The notes: generated by a model not told the origin, from the letters alone. A stretch of 64,000 nucleotides of DNA from Progne subis subis (GCA_022316685.1 JAKJHU010000164.1:333501-397500); one strand, 5' to 3'; numbered from the stretch's first letter, positions 1 to 11,470 are shown. Program-made: numbers and translations.

Positions 1-193
1 ATCTTCTCTGGAGACCCCCCAGTCTGGGGAGATGGATGCTGACCAGAAAATAGGGGTGTAAATGGCCAAGACAGGTCTCCCTTTCTCACTCCCGAGGTCC
101 AATCTGTCACCCAAAAATCTCCCAAGCTCTGTCTTAGGGCTGTCGATGTGAGAACTTCCCAGCATCCTTTGAAACCCTGCTGGGTATGCCCAG

Positions 194-608
194 ATCCATC
201 ACTAGGTCTTTCTACCGGAGTGCAGCAGGAGTGCTGCTGGTGTTTGACCTCACCAACCGGGCATCTTTTGAGCACATCCCTGAGTGGTATCACCAGGCTG
301 TGGGGGACCGGCTGCCTGCCTTTGTCCTGGTGGGACACAAGTGTGACCTGGTGGCCGAGCGAGCCGTGTCAGCAGAAGAAGCTGGACACCTCGCCACCAA
401 CCTGGGCATGGCCTTTGTGGAGACCTCAGCCTGCAGCAGCTTCAACGTGGAGTTTGCCTTCCAGACACTGGCTGGGGGTATCCAGCAGGCACTGGGCCGG
501 GGGATCCTTGCCCAACACCATGGATGTGATGGCATCAGGCTCATCCCCAACCGGAGTCGCCGCCAGCCCCCAGCAGGGAGGGAGCCCCAGGAGCGCTGCC
601 AGTGCTGA
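194..608 (+). CDS. RAB42: RAB42-type small GTPase, last exon only (5' part outside window)
   Basis: This is the 3' coding exon of a Rab GTPase involved in vesicle traffic. It opens after a CAG acceptor at 191-193, with the first codon split as in the paralogue downstream. The protein then shows the post-switch-II segment (RSITRSFYR), the guanine-binding G4 motif GHKCDL, the G5-like ETSAC, and a C-terminal CQC ending at 608. A CXC end is the usual double geranylgeranylation signal of Rabs. From memory, human RAB42 also ends in CQC and shares FEHI, GMAFVETS and a GxRLI segment, so I call this the RAB42 orthologue. The exon with the P-loop and switch I must lie left of base 1, so completeness cannot be judged. 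ETSAC in place of ETSAK is a family variation, not obvious decay. Confidence 0.8.
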
Positions 609-772
609 TGGGGATAGGGGGATGTGGGATGTGGGACCCCAACCCCTCCTCCTCTCTCTCTGCCTGGCACCTGCAGCCCTTGGGTGATTATGAGGTTGGG
701 TCTCCCACCTGGGCTTGAGTTAATTCATTTGGGGGCTCTGAAAAAACAATACTCTGCTGTAGAAGTGTTTTT

Positions 773-778
773 AATAAA
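773..778 (+). other. Poly(A) signal of the first RAB gene
   Basis: AATAAA lies 165 bases after the stop codon at 608 in otherwise non-coding sequence. It marks the likely 3' end of the RAB42 transcript about 360 bases before the next RAB start. Confidence 0.75.
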
Positions 779-1139
779 CCTAAGGCTTTTCCACACTAAG
801 TAAAGGCTGTGCCAAGCACTGCATCCCAGGCAGGGGCACAGCACTCAACCTACGGCATGGGGGATCCTCTGCTTTGGGGGGCGTTGCTGGTGGGTCAACA
901 GCTCCCCTTGTCTGGGACACTTTTCAGGGTGTCCTGTCCATGGGAAAATAGGAGAAGGCACCTGCACCCCTGAGTGCTTCCAGCTGGATGGAGCCAAAAT
1001 AAAGGGGACAAAGGGGATCCAAAGGGGGCATGCAGCGCTGATGGTGCTGGGAACGCCTCCTGGGTGGAGGAGCTCCCTGCCTGCCTCAACACGCTCCTGG
1101 TGTGGGGGTGGCAGTTCCTGGCAGCCAGCAGAGGCACCA

Positions 1140-2572
1140 ATGGAGTCGTGGTGGCAGTACCAGTTCCGGGTGATCATGCTGGGGGACTCGACAGTGGGGA
1201 AATCCTCACTGCTGCGGCGCTACACCGAGGGTGTCTTCCTGGATGCTGTCAACCAGACGGTGGGGGTGGACTTCTACGTTCAATTCGTGGAGCTGGAGCC
1301 AGGGCTTCGAGTGAAGCTGCAGTTCTGGGACACAGCCGGGCAGGAGAGGTTCAGGTAGGTCCATGGTGTGATAGAGATGAATGTCCCCCTCCTGATTTGG
1401 GGTGGAGTGTTGTGATTCCAAGCCCAGGGAGGTCCTTGATGTGGCTGTGTTCCCGCTTGTCCCTTTGGGTGAGGAACCACCATGCCAAAAGCCAAAGGAA
1501 AGAAGCCCTTGGGACTGCCTTGTAAGCCCTTGCTCAAGCTCTACTGTGCTGTACTGTACTCCCCTAAGAGCTGCCCTCCCACACCAGCTGCAGAGGGGCT
1601 GGGGAACAGCTGGGAGCCCACTGAGTGCTGAGCAAAACATCTTCCTCAGTTCAACTGCTATGAGCCTTCACACCTCACTGTGGAGCTGTCTCCACAAGCC
1701 AGGCAGCTCCTGGGGGCAGGAGAGCTTGGGAGATGTGGCTGCAGGGGATGGGAGACTGGCAGATCTGGGTTTGCAGGAATGGGAGAGTTCCAAGACTGTT
1801 GCAGCAGAGATGGGAAAGTACTGGGGATATGGCAGCAGCAACAGAAGAGTTCCAGGACCGTGACAGCAGAGATGGTGGAGCCCTGGGGACACAGGGGCAC
1901 TTGGGGACTGTGGCTGCAGGAGACAGATGAGCTTTAGTGGCTGAGCAGGGACAGAGCTGCCCCTGAAGCTCTTACTGACACAGCAAAAAGCTGATTCTCA
2001 TTCCTCTCACGGTGCTTTGAACACAAGGTGCTGCTTGCAGGAGCAGGTCCTAGCCAGGGCCTCTCTGCAGGCAGGGAACATGCTGCCTGAGGTGCCAGGG
2101 ACCCCATGGGCCACTCAGCCCCTGCTCTTGGCACCCCAGGTCTGTGACTCGCTCCTACTACCGCAACTCAGCCGGGGGGATGCTGCTCTTTGACCTCACC
2201 AATCGTGCATCCTTTGAGAGCATACGGCGATGGCACCGGGAGGTGACTGACACCATCCAGCCTTTCCGCATGGTCTTCCTGCTGGTGGGGCACAAGAGTG
2301 ACCTGGCCGGGCAGCGCCGCGTGGGCCACAGGGAGGCAGAGAAGTTGGCGGCCTCACTGGGTGTCCAGTATGTGGAGACCTCAGCCAAAGACGCTTCCAA
2401 TGTCGTCCAGGCCTTCCAGATGCTGACGGTGGCCATTTACCAAGCGCTGCAGACGGGGCGGTTGGTGGCCACTGAGGCGTGGGACGGGGTGAAGAGTAGC
2501 GTCCCGCTGCAGCTGCTACCCAAGGCTCAGGCACTGGAGAAGGAGGAGAAGCGGAAGAGATGCTTGTGCTAG
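1140..2572 (+). CDS. RAB42/RAB39-family small GTPase, complete tandem paralogue
   Basis: Exons are 1140-1354 and 2140-2572, joined by a GT-AG intron that splits an Arg codon. The product is 215 aa, normal for a Rab. Seen in order: P-loop GDSTVGKS (residues 15-22), switch I threonine T40 in TVGVDF, switch II WDTAGQE (63-69), G4 GHKSDL (122-127), G5 ETSAK (151-155), and a basic tail ending CLC, a prenylation signal. The start is the only ATG that places the P-loop at the usual depth; further in-frame sequence upstream shows no Rab similarity. Exon 2 aligns along its length with the RAB exon at 194-608, with the intron at the same codon, so the two are tandem duplicates. Its SFESI and QPFR segments look more RAB39-like than the first copy. 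It probably acts at endosomal or phagosomal membranes (inference from family). All catalytic motifs are intact. Confidence 0.88.
1720..1930. repeat. Degenerate tandem repeat in the RAB intron
   Basis: Units resembling GAGTTCCA..GACAGCAGAGATGG recur about every 50-60 bases (for example near 1786 and 1847) inside the only intron of the complete RAB gene. The copies are diverged and boundaries are approximate. Confidence 0.4.
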
Positions 2573-2652
2573 AGCTGTGGACACTGGCAAGGCAGGGACA
2601 CTGCTGGGCTCAGGAGGGGAAGTAGATATGGAGCAGCAAGGCACATGGCTGC

Positions 2653-2658
2653 ATTAAA
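2653..2658 (+). other. Poly(A) signal (ATTAAA) of the second RAB gene
   Basis: ATTAAA occurs 81 bases after the stop codon at 2572 and is the only plausible signal before sequence composition changes. Confidence 0.6.
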
Positions 2659-2679
2659 TACCTGTGGTCACCCTCTGAC

Positions 2680-3540
2680 TGCCTGTGTTTTCCTGGGAAA
2701 GAGGAAGCGTCCTGGAAGGGTGAAGTCCCTCGGTGGGACTTCACAGGCAGTGCAGAGGTCAGTGTCACCTCTTCCCCTCTTCTCTCTTGTACTGACTGAG
2801 ATCCCAGTCATAAAGCCCTAAATTACTTTAAGTCTTCTCAAATGGAATTAAAAGTGACAAATTTATCATGGGGCTCAGATGAGGTATCTGCCACTCTGAG
2901 TACATGCCTAGTTGAGTCCAAAGCAAAAATATACACATACCATTCTGAGGAAATGCCCACTTTCCCTTTCAGATTAATCTCCATGCAATATAATTTGCAA
3001 AAAAGACCCCTCTGTATAAGGCTGCAGAAAGGAGCTCCCCAGGCTCCTCATCCCACAGCGATGAGGAGAGGAGTGAGCCTGGGATGGTCCTGGAAGCTCT
3101 TCACCCATCCTGGTTTCCCCTGCAGGTACTGGAAGCCTCCAGAGAGCTGGACAGGGAGGATGAGCCCAGCTCTGCCTAGGGCTGCAGGAAGCCTCCCTGA
3201 ACATGCAGGGGTTTGCAGTGCTGTCAACTCCTTCATCCCCAAAACAGCCCCCACAGCTTCCCCGAGTTTTGAGTAGAGCAGCAGGAACAGGCAGGGGCAT
3301 ATGGCCTTTTCAATGTTCAGGCACAGACAGAATCAGGGGGACCTTGACCTCCTGCCTTGTCACAACATTCCCTTCCCAACAGTCCAAATATCCCAGCAAT
3401 GGGGAAGGGACTCACTCTGGGTTGGAGGTCAGGAGGGAAGTGAGCTGGCCACCCTGACTGGCAGGTGAGGGACTGGCCAAATCCTTGTGGTCTAGACGGG
3501 TCTGGAGGGGAAACCTCTGGAAGAATAGCTAAGGCACTTG
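2680..3540. other. Intergenic, no feature recognised
   Basis: Between the second RAB gene and the CR1 fragment upstream of TAF12's 3' end I see only low-complexity and AT-rich sequence. Short open frames here carry no recognisable domain and no matching splice context. Confidence 0.5.
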
Positions 3541-3544
3541 GTTA

Positions 3545-3895
3545 GTTCAGCCTGGAGGAAACGGGAGACTCACCAGTGTTTGCAGCTCCTCCCAAGGGAG
3601 GCCTCCAATTTCTGCTCCCTGTGACAAGACCCAAGGGAACAGTCTGAAGCTGTCTCAGGGGAGGAAATAGATTGCATATTAGGAAACAGTTCTTACCCCA
3701 GAGGGTGCTCAGGCATTGACCAGGCTCCCCAGGGAATAGGCACGGCCCCAAGGCTGCCACAGCGCCAGAGAGGGTTGGACAATGCTCTCAGACATAGAGT
3801 AGGAGTGGTGGGGTGTCCTGGGCAGGCCAGGAGCTGGACTAAATCCTTGGGGATCTTTTCCAGCTCAGAATACTCCACAATTCTGTTCCCTGTAA
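3545..3895 (+). mobile_element. CR1 LINE 3' fragment, sense orientation
   Basis: The stretch carries CR1 landmarks in order: the gcctggaggaaac start, a 'tcaggcattgaccaggctcccca' type core, 'gttggacaatgctctcagac', and the terminal 'cttttccagctcagaatact' followed by the ATTCTGT-like 3' end near 3890. It is 5' truncated and diverged, as usual for old CR1 copies. Confidence 0.75.
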
Positions 3896-4024
3896 ACTCT
3901 CAGGAGATTGCCCAGAGAACAGCACCACGCACAGAGCTGAGGTGACAGGGACCCTGCCCCTGCCAACCCTTGTGCAACGTTGCCTGAAGAGCACGAGCCT
4001 GTGCCGGCAGCTTAGAATAATTTC

Positions 4025-4030
4025 TTTATT
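4025..4030 (-). other. Poly(A) signal of TAF12
   Basis: TTTATT on the plus strand is AATAAA on the minus strand, 412 bases past the TAF12 stop codon. It gives TAF12 a 3' UTR of roughly 430 bases. Confidence 0.7.
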
Positions 4031-4441
4031 AATGAAAAACAAATGTAAGTATTTATATAAACACTGACATTACAAAGTACTGGAGCAGGTAGGGGCAGGA
4101 AGGAGGAAACAAAAACCTCTACAGATGCTTCTAATACTGTCCCACACACGATCAAATGCTCTGTCCCTTGGATAATCACTTGTACGATAAACCACTTTCA
4201 AGTCACAAATAAAAGTCTCTGTTTGAGATACGACACACTCTGAGGAGGAATGCAGCAACAGGGCGTAGAATGTTTTTGGCAGGTCTCCTCATCGAGTCAG
4301 ATATTGCTGCACCATTAATAAAAAATAGATGCTTCTCTGTAAAGCATTAAAAAAATATCCCACAGGTGACATTGTGGAGGCTTCAGTGGAGAGGCAGGTA
4401 TCCCAAACTGCACTGGTGGTGTCTCTGGCTCTGCCCAGGAG

Positions 4442-7400
4442 CTATTTCTTGGTAGTTTTGCGGATCAGTGCCATTCTCTGCAACAAGAGAAGGAAAACCA
4501 TGGGAAACCGAGCAGCTCAGAGCGGGTGACTGCACAACCACCCACAGCAGGAACAAGGCATCCCAGGTGCTGCCAGGATGCTGCCTGACTTGCTTCCACA
4601 CAGGTCTTTCAGGTCTGTTTGAATCTTAATGGGGTCCCAGGCTGAAGTCTGGGGAGAAGGAAGTGTCTGTGCTGCTCCACTTGGCACCCTGGGGCAGTGG
4701 AATCAAAGCCCATCTCAAGCTGCCCCTCTCTGCCCAGTGGGAGCTACAGCATCACCCATGAACCCACTGCAGGGCAGCTCCTTCTAGGCTCTGACCATGG
4801 CTTAAAAAGCAATGGCCCAATGCAGTTTCAAAGCAAAATTAAGGGCGTATTCAGTCCCTTTGCACAGAGATGGAGTTGCCAGGGGCAGCTGAGAAGTGTT
4901 GGTGTGCAGCTCCCAGTTGGTTTTAACCTTCCCAAGGCCTTCAGCACCAAGAGCTGCTGCTTCTCTTTGGGCAAAGCAAACACAGCTGAGGAGACACAGC
5001 AACCTCAACCTTTGTGCAACAGCACAAACAGGTCAAGAGGCTCTGGAAGTCATTTCTGGTCTGAGCCACTTAGAAGAGGCCACAAATTCTGTGTGTCAGG
5101 AGGCCATGACCACCATCCCCATATCAGCTTTCCATGTGATTCCCGGTGTTTTGAGGGCTTCTTACCTGTTTGTGAGCTTCTGTAGTGCAGGCTTTTTTGT
5201 AGGGCCTGATTTCTTCAGAACCAAAGCCTGGGATCCACATGTTCCACTGGCGTTCTGGAATTCACAGAATAGTTTCAGCTGGAAGAGACATTAAAGCTCA
5301 TCCAGTTCCACCCCCTTGCCATGGGCAGGGATGCATTATCTACTCACAGGCGCCACAGCACTGCAGCTTTGCCCTGACTGCAGGAGGATCTGCAGGTAGA
5401 AGGGTAAAAAACAGGGATAAAAGCCACTCACCAAGGTGCAATTGGACATCTTTCACTTCCAGGGTGTTGGACTTGCGGTGCCGCGCGAGCTGGCAGGCGG
5501 CTGTCACCACACTCTCAATAAAGTCATCGGCGATCTGTAGCAGCATCTGTGGTGGAACAAGGGCAACAACCAGTCTGGTCAGCACTGAGCAGCTGAAATT
5601 ATGTGGGAAGATGAAAACATGCCCTCAGAAGTTGGTGTTTAGAATTACAGAATGTCCTGAATTGGGAGGGACCCACAAGGATCATCAGGCCAACTCCTGG
5701 CCCTGCACACCCCAGCAATCCCCATCCTGTGCCTGAGAGCATTATTCAAATGCTCTTTGAGTCTGGCCGAGAGACTGGAGAGCTGGCATTGCCTGGGGAG
5801 CCTGTTCAATGCCCAATACACCCTCTGGGGGAAGAACCTTTCCCTGATCTCAAGCCTGACCCTGCTCCAGCTGTTCCCTGGGTCCTGTCCCTGGTCACAG
5901 AGAGCAAAGATTGGAGCTGCAGCCCCAAGTGAGCTCTGGCCTCAATCTCCTCTGCTCCAGTTGAACACACCAAGTGCCCTCAACTGCTCCTCTTGCAGCC
6001 CCTTCCTGATCCTTCCCCATCTTCAGAGTCTCCTCTGGGTGCCCTCCAATAGTTTTCAATCTTTCTTAAATTGTGGTGTCCAAAATTCCACTCAAAGGAG
6101 TGGATTTCATAGGTGCTTGCTGCAATTGCAATTGCCGCTTCAAAAGCCTTTTAGAGACTGGGATGCACAAAAACAGGGATGGCTGAAAGTTGCACAGGAA
6201 AACAAGTGTTAAATGAACCAATGTTCCCTCAGACAAAGGGCCACTGATCTGTGACAAATCCCAAATGAACTCTTTCTGCAGTCCCTTCCACAGTTTGGAA
6301 CATACTTCTTCCACATCTTCATCCAGCTGCTCATTCGGATCCACCTCACGCACCAGGTCCTGCAATTTCTTCTTGGTTAAAACCTGAGCATGTAGGAGGA
6401 GAGGAAGGATTTACTGCCGTGCTCCAGCAAAGTAGCTGCTCATGGAGCACAGCCACAACCACCACTACCTCCTCCCCCATGTCCCCAGGGCCGAGTCACA
6501 CTGTTGACACAGTCTATCAGCTCAGGAATGGTAAAGATAAGAAATATCAGCTGTTAAGGAGTCATTTTCAAGCACCAGTGATTGCTCTGGATAGCAACTG
6601 GAGTGCAGCAGCCAGGATAAATGTGTCCAGCACTAAAATGCTGCTGGCAAGGAGTCTAAAGGCAAAACTACAAGCGTTAAAATGCAGACAGCAAGCACAA
6701 TCAGCATATCAGTGACTAAAGTTGTGCTCAGGGCACGAGGGAAGCTTTTCCATAGCTCTAGCACTTATTAGCTTTAGTGCTTCACATGGAAAACAGAGTT
6801 GTGGGAGTGCTGGGTTATTCCAGGGCAGTCAGACGTGGCAGGAGCAGAAATCACACTGGGCTGAAGAGCAGGATGTTAAAGTCTTAAAAGATACGGATGG
6901 AAGTTGTCAGCCTGGTCAGGTCAACCAGACACAGATGGGAAATACCTGCCCTACCTCATTCCTTCACTACTGTGGCTGTTTTGTGCTGGGGTCTAGTGCA
7001 CTTCCTAAGAGTCTGGGTGCCAGCAAAGCCATCAGGGAACAGTGCTGGGGGCATTCCCTGGGCAGCAGTTTGTTTTATGCACATCAAAGCCTCCATGCCA
7101 GGTCGGGTTGGAAGGGACCTTAAAGCTCATCCCATTCTACCCCCTGCCATGGGGAGGGACACCTTCCACTATGCCAGGCTGCTCCAAGCCCTGTCCAACA
7201 TGGTCTTGGATACTCTCAGGGATGGGGCAGCCACAGCTTCTCCCCATATTTCTCCCATCTAAACCTCATTTAAAAATAACTTCCCCTGTCACACCCCAAT
7301 ATACACTTTCCTAAGACTGGAAAAACCTCTACACCTACAGCATCCAAACCCCATCCAGCCATCCAAACTTGGGAGAGAGGAACTCTGTGAGGAAGTTTTG

Positions 7401-7709
7401 CTCACTCAATAACTGATACTTTAATAAACATTATATTTCTGCTGGTGATTTAAAGAAGGCAAATGAAACCACAGGCAAGTCTATGATGCTTGTGATGCCT
7501 GTGCATCATCCCTGTTGTCCCAAAGTCAGGGATGGAATTACCTGGTTGCTCTCAGGACTGAGCCGCCCTCCTCCGCTGGGCGTTCCTGGCATCTTTGCCA
7601 CAGTGGTGCTGTTGGCCATTGAGCTCTGGGGGGGAGTGCTGGCTGGTTCCGGCTTGATCGAGGAGAAGTTGGAGAGGTTGATCAAGGTAGAAGGGCCAAA
7701 CTGGTTCAT
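4442..7709 (-). CDS. TAF12: TAF12, TFIID/SAGA histone-fold subunit, 161 aa
   Basis: TAF12 pairs with TAF4 (and ADA1 in SAGA) through an H2B-like histone fold in the nuclear transcription machinery. Coding exons on the minus strand are 7709-7542, 6383-6306, 5546-5432, 5254-5166 and 4477-4442; phases join exactly to 161 aa, the human length. The protein starts MNQFGPS, has a Ser/Pro/Thr-rich N-terminus, then the histone fold from [10 protein letters not shown] (residue 57) through QLARHRKS and VKDVQLHL, and ends [11 protein letters not shown] noncoding first exon ends at the donor at 10604 in a CpG island. Oddities: the first coding exon is open for 28 more codons upstream of the ATG to its acceptor at 7793, and the 5254 exon's acceptor abuts a CR1 tail. 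Intron 1 runs from 10603 to 7794 and holds little apart from one CR1. Confidence 0.95.
5258..5335 (-). mobile_element. CR1 3' tail at the TAF12 splice acceptor, antisense to window
   Basis: Read on the minus strand this is the classic CR1 end: a gccctgcccatggca core, 'ggatgagctttaatgtctct', 'tccagctgaaactattctg'. It finishes two to three bases before the CAG acceptor of the 5254-5166 TAF12 exon. Confidence 0.75.
5636..6095 (-). mobile_element. CR1 LINE fragment, minus orientation, TAF12 intron
   Basis: The reverse complement carries long CR1 3' sequence. Plus-strand landmarks are 'gaattgggagggacccaca', 'caatgcccaatacaccctct', 'ctgatctcaagcctgaccct' and 'gctccagttgaacacacc'. About 460 bases remain. 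Confidence 0.8.
7100..7305 (-). mobile_element. CR1 LINE 3' fragment, minus orientation, TAF12 intron
   Basis: Plus-strand landmarks are 'ggttggaagggaccttaaag', 'ccctgccatggggagggaca', 'gctgctccaagccctgtcca' and 'atggggcagccacagcttct', which is a CR1 end read backwards. Confidence 0.8.
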
Positions 7710-8529
7710 AATCTGTTGGGCTTTAGCTTTTAGATCATAAAGTTTGTCTAGGTCCTGCTTCTTCTTGGGGTTATGGGGATCCAAAGCAATCAACTGGAAA
7801 GGGAGAAGAAAGCCATGGGTAGCAAATAGAAGGAATTCAGCAGGGTGAGCAGGTCTTTGTCCAGAGAAAAACTGCAGTGTTCTGACAGTGCCTGCAGTTT
7901 ATAGATTAGGAATCTCTGCTCACAGCATAAAGGGAGAAGTGATGCCTAGTAGCAAAGAAAACCTCCCTGGGTGTATGGAAAAAGTTTTCCAGCAGCACAG
8001 TGGCTGCATGCTGGTGACAGCAGTAGTGACCCACCCACCCATTCACCCCTTGAGATTAACCCCCCTACATCCACCCCCACACAGCCTTCCTGAATCCATT
8101 TCCCACAAAGAACAGATCACTTAGAGCATATTTAACTGCAGGACATGGCTCATTCCTGCTGCAGCAGCACAGAATCTCTCATCCCCACAATCCACAGCCC
8201 CAGAGAGAAGGCAGGACTCAGCCTCCCTGGTGTCTCCACAGGGTGGGGGTCTTGTTTTTGGCAGCATCACACTCACAGCCCAGCCTGCAGCGACCCCTCC
8301 ATCTGGGATTGACAACATTGGTTCATTTTGGGTTCTGAGAGCACAGTCTGGTGCTCAGAGGGGAAGGAACACGTGTGCCTACACCTGGCCCTTGTTCCTC
8401 CCATACTGGGCAACTGACAGCCGCAGGAAATGCAGTGGGATTTATGGAGCTCCCAATGGTGAACCACAGGTGGATTGTGTGGTTACACAGATTCTCCCGG
8501 TGCTGAAGTTACTCAGGTTGTTGGTCATG

Positions 8530-9600
8530 GGGTGAACATTGACTGGCACCTCCTCTGTTTCTGCTCTAATCCCTAGGCTCAGTGAAGTTTTGTTCTGTCT
8601 TCACTGCTCCATGACAGGAAATTAATCTAAACCCTGCAGCTTCCACTACCACAACCACCGTGGGCAGCAATGATGGGTCTGTCACAGGGAAAGAGAATTT
8701 AAGGAATGGTTTGATGGCAAAGCCTATCATGGTGGGGCCAGAGACAGCTGAGAAGCTGAAGCTGAACTCAAGCAAAAGAAGACTTTGTTTAACCAGCTTT
8801 ACGAGACAGTCACACACAGTGTCTGCTCCCTGATCTACAAATAGACATTTCCCTTCATCAAAGCAAGCCTGGTTAGTTTGAATTAATTAATATCAAAAGC
8901 CACATGAGAAAGCACGTGGGAGAATTTAGAATCTTTAGTGCTTCACTCCAATACACACTCATGCACTTGTAGACATGGAGACCTTTGAAGGGAATTTATA
9001 TCCCTGATATCCTTCTGCAGTCCCCTCAGCAAGTTTCCAGCTCCATTTCAATTGATTTAACAAAGGAAAATCATCATGCTCGCATCCTAAACCCCTCAGC
9101 TGGCACTTCTGGCTGAGGAGTCCAGCACAAGATCGAGAGGGACCTTCAGTCTTGGTTTTAGCTAGGGCTGTTCACTGCACACCTCACTTCACAGATCCAC
9201 AAACTAGGAATTCCTACTCACTGTGCAGGGAAGGAAGCACTGAAACCCTCAGATTTCAGACAAAGCCCCAAAATCCTTGGGCAGAAGCACTTCAGCAGCA
9301 TAAAGTAGTTTTGTTGGCTTATCCACAGATCTTAGTACACTCGTCACAGCCACTAAGATATCTGAACACAAAACTCACGGGAGGAACAGATTCACAGGGT
9401 AGATCCCATAGGCCAGCTCCATTTACTTACAACTATCTGAGTGTCTAGGTCATTAATTACATCAGCAACTACTGGGAGCCCTGTGGGAAGCCATAGCCCA
9501 CACGTCAGGCCCAGAACATCACCAGTCAGCGTTACCTACTCTGGCATCTTCCTCTTCCACATAACTCATTCCTACAAAAACACCAGATACTTTTTGTATC
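8530..9600. other. TAF12 intron 1, no feature recognised
   Basis: No open frame with recognisable domains, no RNA gene and no clear repeat family is apparent in this unique-looking intronic stretch. Confidence 0.4.
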
Positions 9601-10007
9601 ACCCATTCTAGGTAAGATGGTTAGAGGAAACAGTTTCACAAGTTGTCCTCACTACACTGCACAGATTTTTTTGTCAGAAAAGATCACAGAGTCGCTGCTG
9701 CAGAGGACAGGCATACTGCAGGATTCTCATGAAAAATATGACCAAACTCCCTTTTTCTGCCAGGAAACAGAGCATCCTGGTACCTGCTGATGCTCAGGTA
9801 AGCCCAGACCCTCGCAGCAGCAGCTACCTCCATGGCCGGAGGAGGTTTGGGTGCTGCGATCAGCACCACGAGTTGTTCAGCTCTGGGACAGCACAGCATT
9901 AGAGCCATAACTAAAATCCAGGTTAATGACAAACAGCACATTCCCTGGGTGCTCAGGGGTCTCCCACTTCCATTAACCACAGTGATTTTCACGAAATATC
10001 TAAATAC

Positions 10008-10398
10008 AATCATAGAATCTCAGAATGGTTTGGATGGGAAAAAACCTTAAGCTCATCACATTCCATCCCCTGCCATGGGAAGGGGCAGCTTCCACTGTCC
10101 CACGTGGCTACAAGTACCTTACAACCTGGCCTTGGACACTCCCAGGGATGAAGCAGTCACAGCTTCTCCGGGCAACCTGTGCCAGGGCCCCACCACCCTC
10201 ACAGGGAACAATTCCTTCCCAGGACCCCCGATGCATCCCTGCTCTCTGGCAGTGGGAAGCCATTCCCTGTGTCCCGTCCCTCCAGGTCCTTGTCCCCACT
10301 CCCTCTTCAGCTCCCCTGGAGCCCCTTTAGGCCCTGGCAGGGGCTCTGAGTCTTCCCGGAGCCTTCTCGTCTCCAGGCTGAACATCCCCAGCTTATAG
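10008..10398 (-). mobile_element. CR1 LINE fragment next to the TAF12 promoter
   Basis: Minus-orientation CR1 of about 390 bases: 'atagaatctcagaatggttt' at its 3' end, then 'ccctgccatgggaaggggca', 'caacctggccttggacactc' and 'tctccaggctgaacatcccc'. It ends about 200 bases from the TAF12 first-exon donor. Confidence 0.85.
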
Positions 10399-10603
10399 CG
10401 CTCACCAGCCCCACGGAGACCGCCGGGATGGGAACGAAACCCCCGCCCAGTGCAGAACATCCCCGTCGAGAGTCGCGAGGCAGAACGGTCACCGACCGCC
10501 ACGGGGACCGACCCGGCGCTCACTCTTGTGCTCCCTCCCGGATTTGCAACACCAGTGTGGAATCCCCAGGTGGCTCCGCGCAGCCCCCTCGAGCCCCCCG
10601 TAC

Positions 10604-10780
10604 CTCCCCATGACCCGCGGGCACGCCGAAGCCCCGCCGCCACCGCCGCCCGCCGACACCGGGCAGCGCTTCCGCTTCCGGCTGTAGCCGCCGCCAATGA
10701 GGAGCGAGTCAGCCTGCGCGCGCGTGCGCACCACAGCGCTCCCGCCGCAGCCGCGCCTCCGCCCCGCGCTACCTCAGGGA
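10604..10780 (-). promoter_or_regulatory. TAF12 CpG-island promoter and first exon
   Basis: A GC- and CpG-dense block contains a minus-strand donor (AG|GTACGG) at 10604 that closes the noncoding first exon. On the minus strand it has an inverted CCAAT box (ATTGGCGGC near 10695), an ETS-like CCGGAAG repeated near 10668-10682, and a GTGCGCACGCGCGC stretch near 10717 resembling NRF1 sites. No TATA box is visible. This combination suits a housekeeping gene. Confidence 0.65.
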
Positions 10781-10789
10781 CTGGCCATG

Positions 10790-11470
10790 CCCAGCATGCC
10801 CCGCGCGATTTGCATAAACCTGGTTGGCTAAAAAGCGGGGAAAACGGTACTTTTATGAGGGAAACTTAAAGAAATGAGAAAATTGATTGGTCAGAATAAA
10901 AGAATAGACATACTAAGCATCATGTTTTGCATGTTTTGTGTCTGCGGCATGTCTCGCCCTGACCTCGCCAGTACACCGGCGCTTTCCGGCTGTGAGTGGG
11001 GAGTCCCAGCTCGCTAAAAAGGGCTTCTGCCGTGCGTGGCACGGGGGGGCTGCGCGCCACCCCTGCGGAATCGACATCAAGAGATTTCGGAAGCACAATT
11101 TTTGCAAGATAGGGCTGCTGGTAACCGCTCGTTCCGGCACCCTCCTATCGGTAAACAAGGATATATACTGGGCATCCAGAGCGTCCCTAATACCTTCAAG
11201 GGGCGTAGTGTTTTCAGTCGTGCCTCAGCAAGGGTTCCGAGGTTGATGGGAGTGGTTTAGACTCCGGGAACTGAGGGAACTGACTGTAACACCTGAGGCA
11301 GGGTGGTTGGTCGCATCCCAGGCCAACGTGTGGGGCACTGCGCATCTGTGTTTCTATATATAATATGTATATTTACATAAGATTACTTTAAGAAAGCCCC
11401 CTGCTAGCGCAGGGAACTTCCTCGTTTACATGTCTTCCCCCCAGCCAATATAGTGCTGCTGTGCTCCCCT
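10790..11470. other. Gap between TAF12 promoter and DCBLD2-like 3' end
   Basis: No coding region is recognised. The right part (about 11340-11472) is probably the 3' UTR of the DCBLD2-like gene. An AT-rich tract at 11350-11390 has no canonical AATAAA on the minus strand, only variants such as AATATA. Confidence 0.4.
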
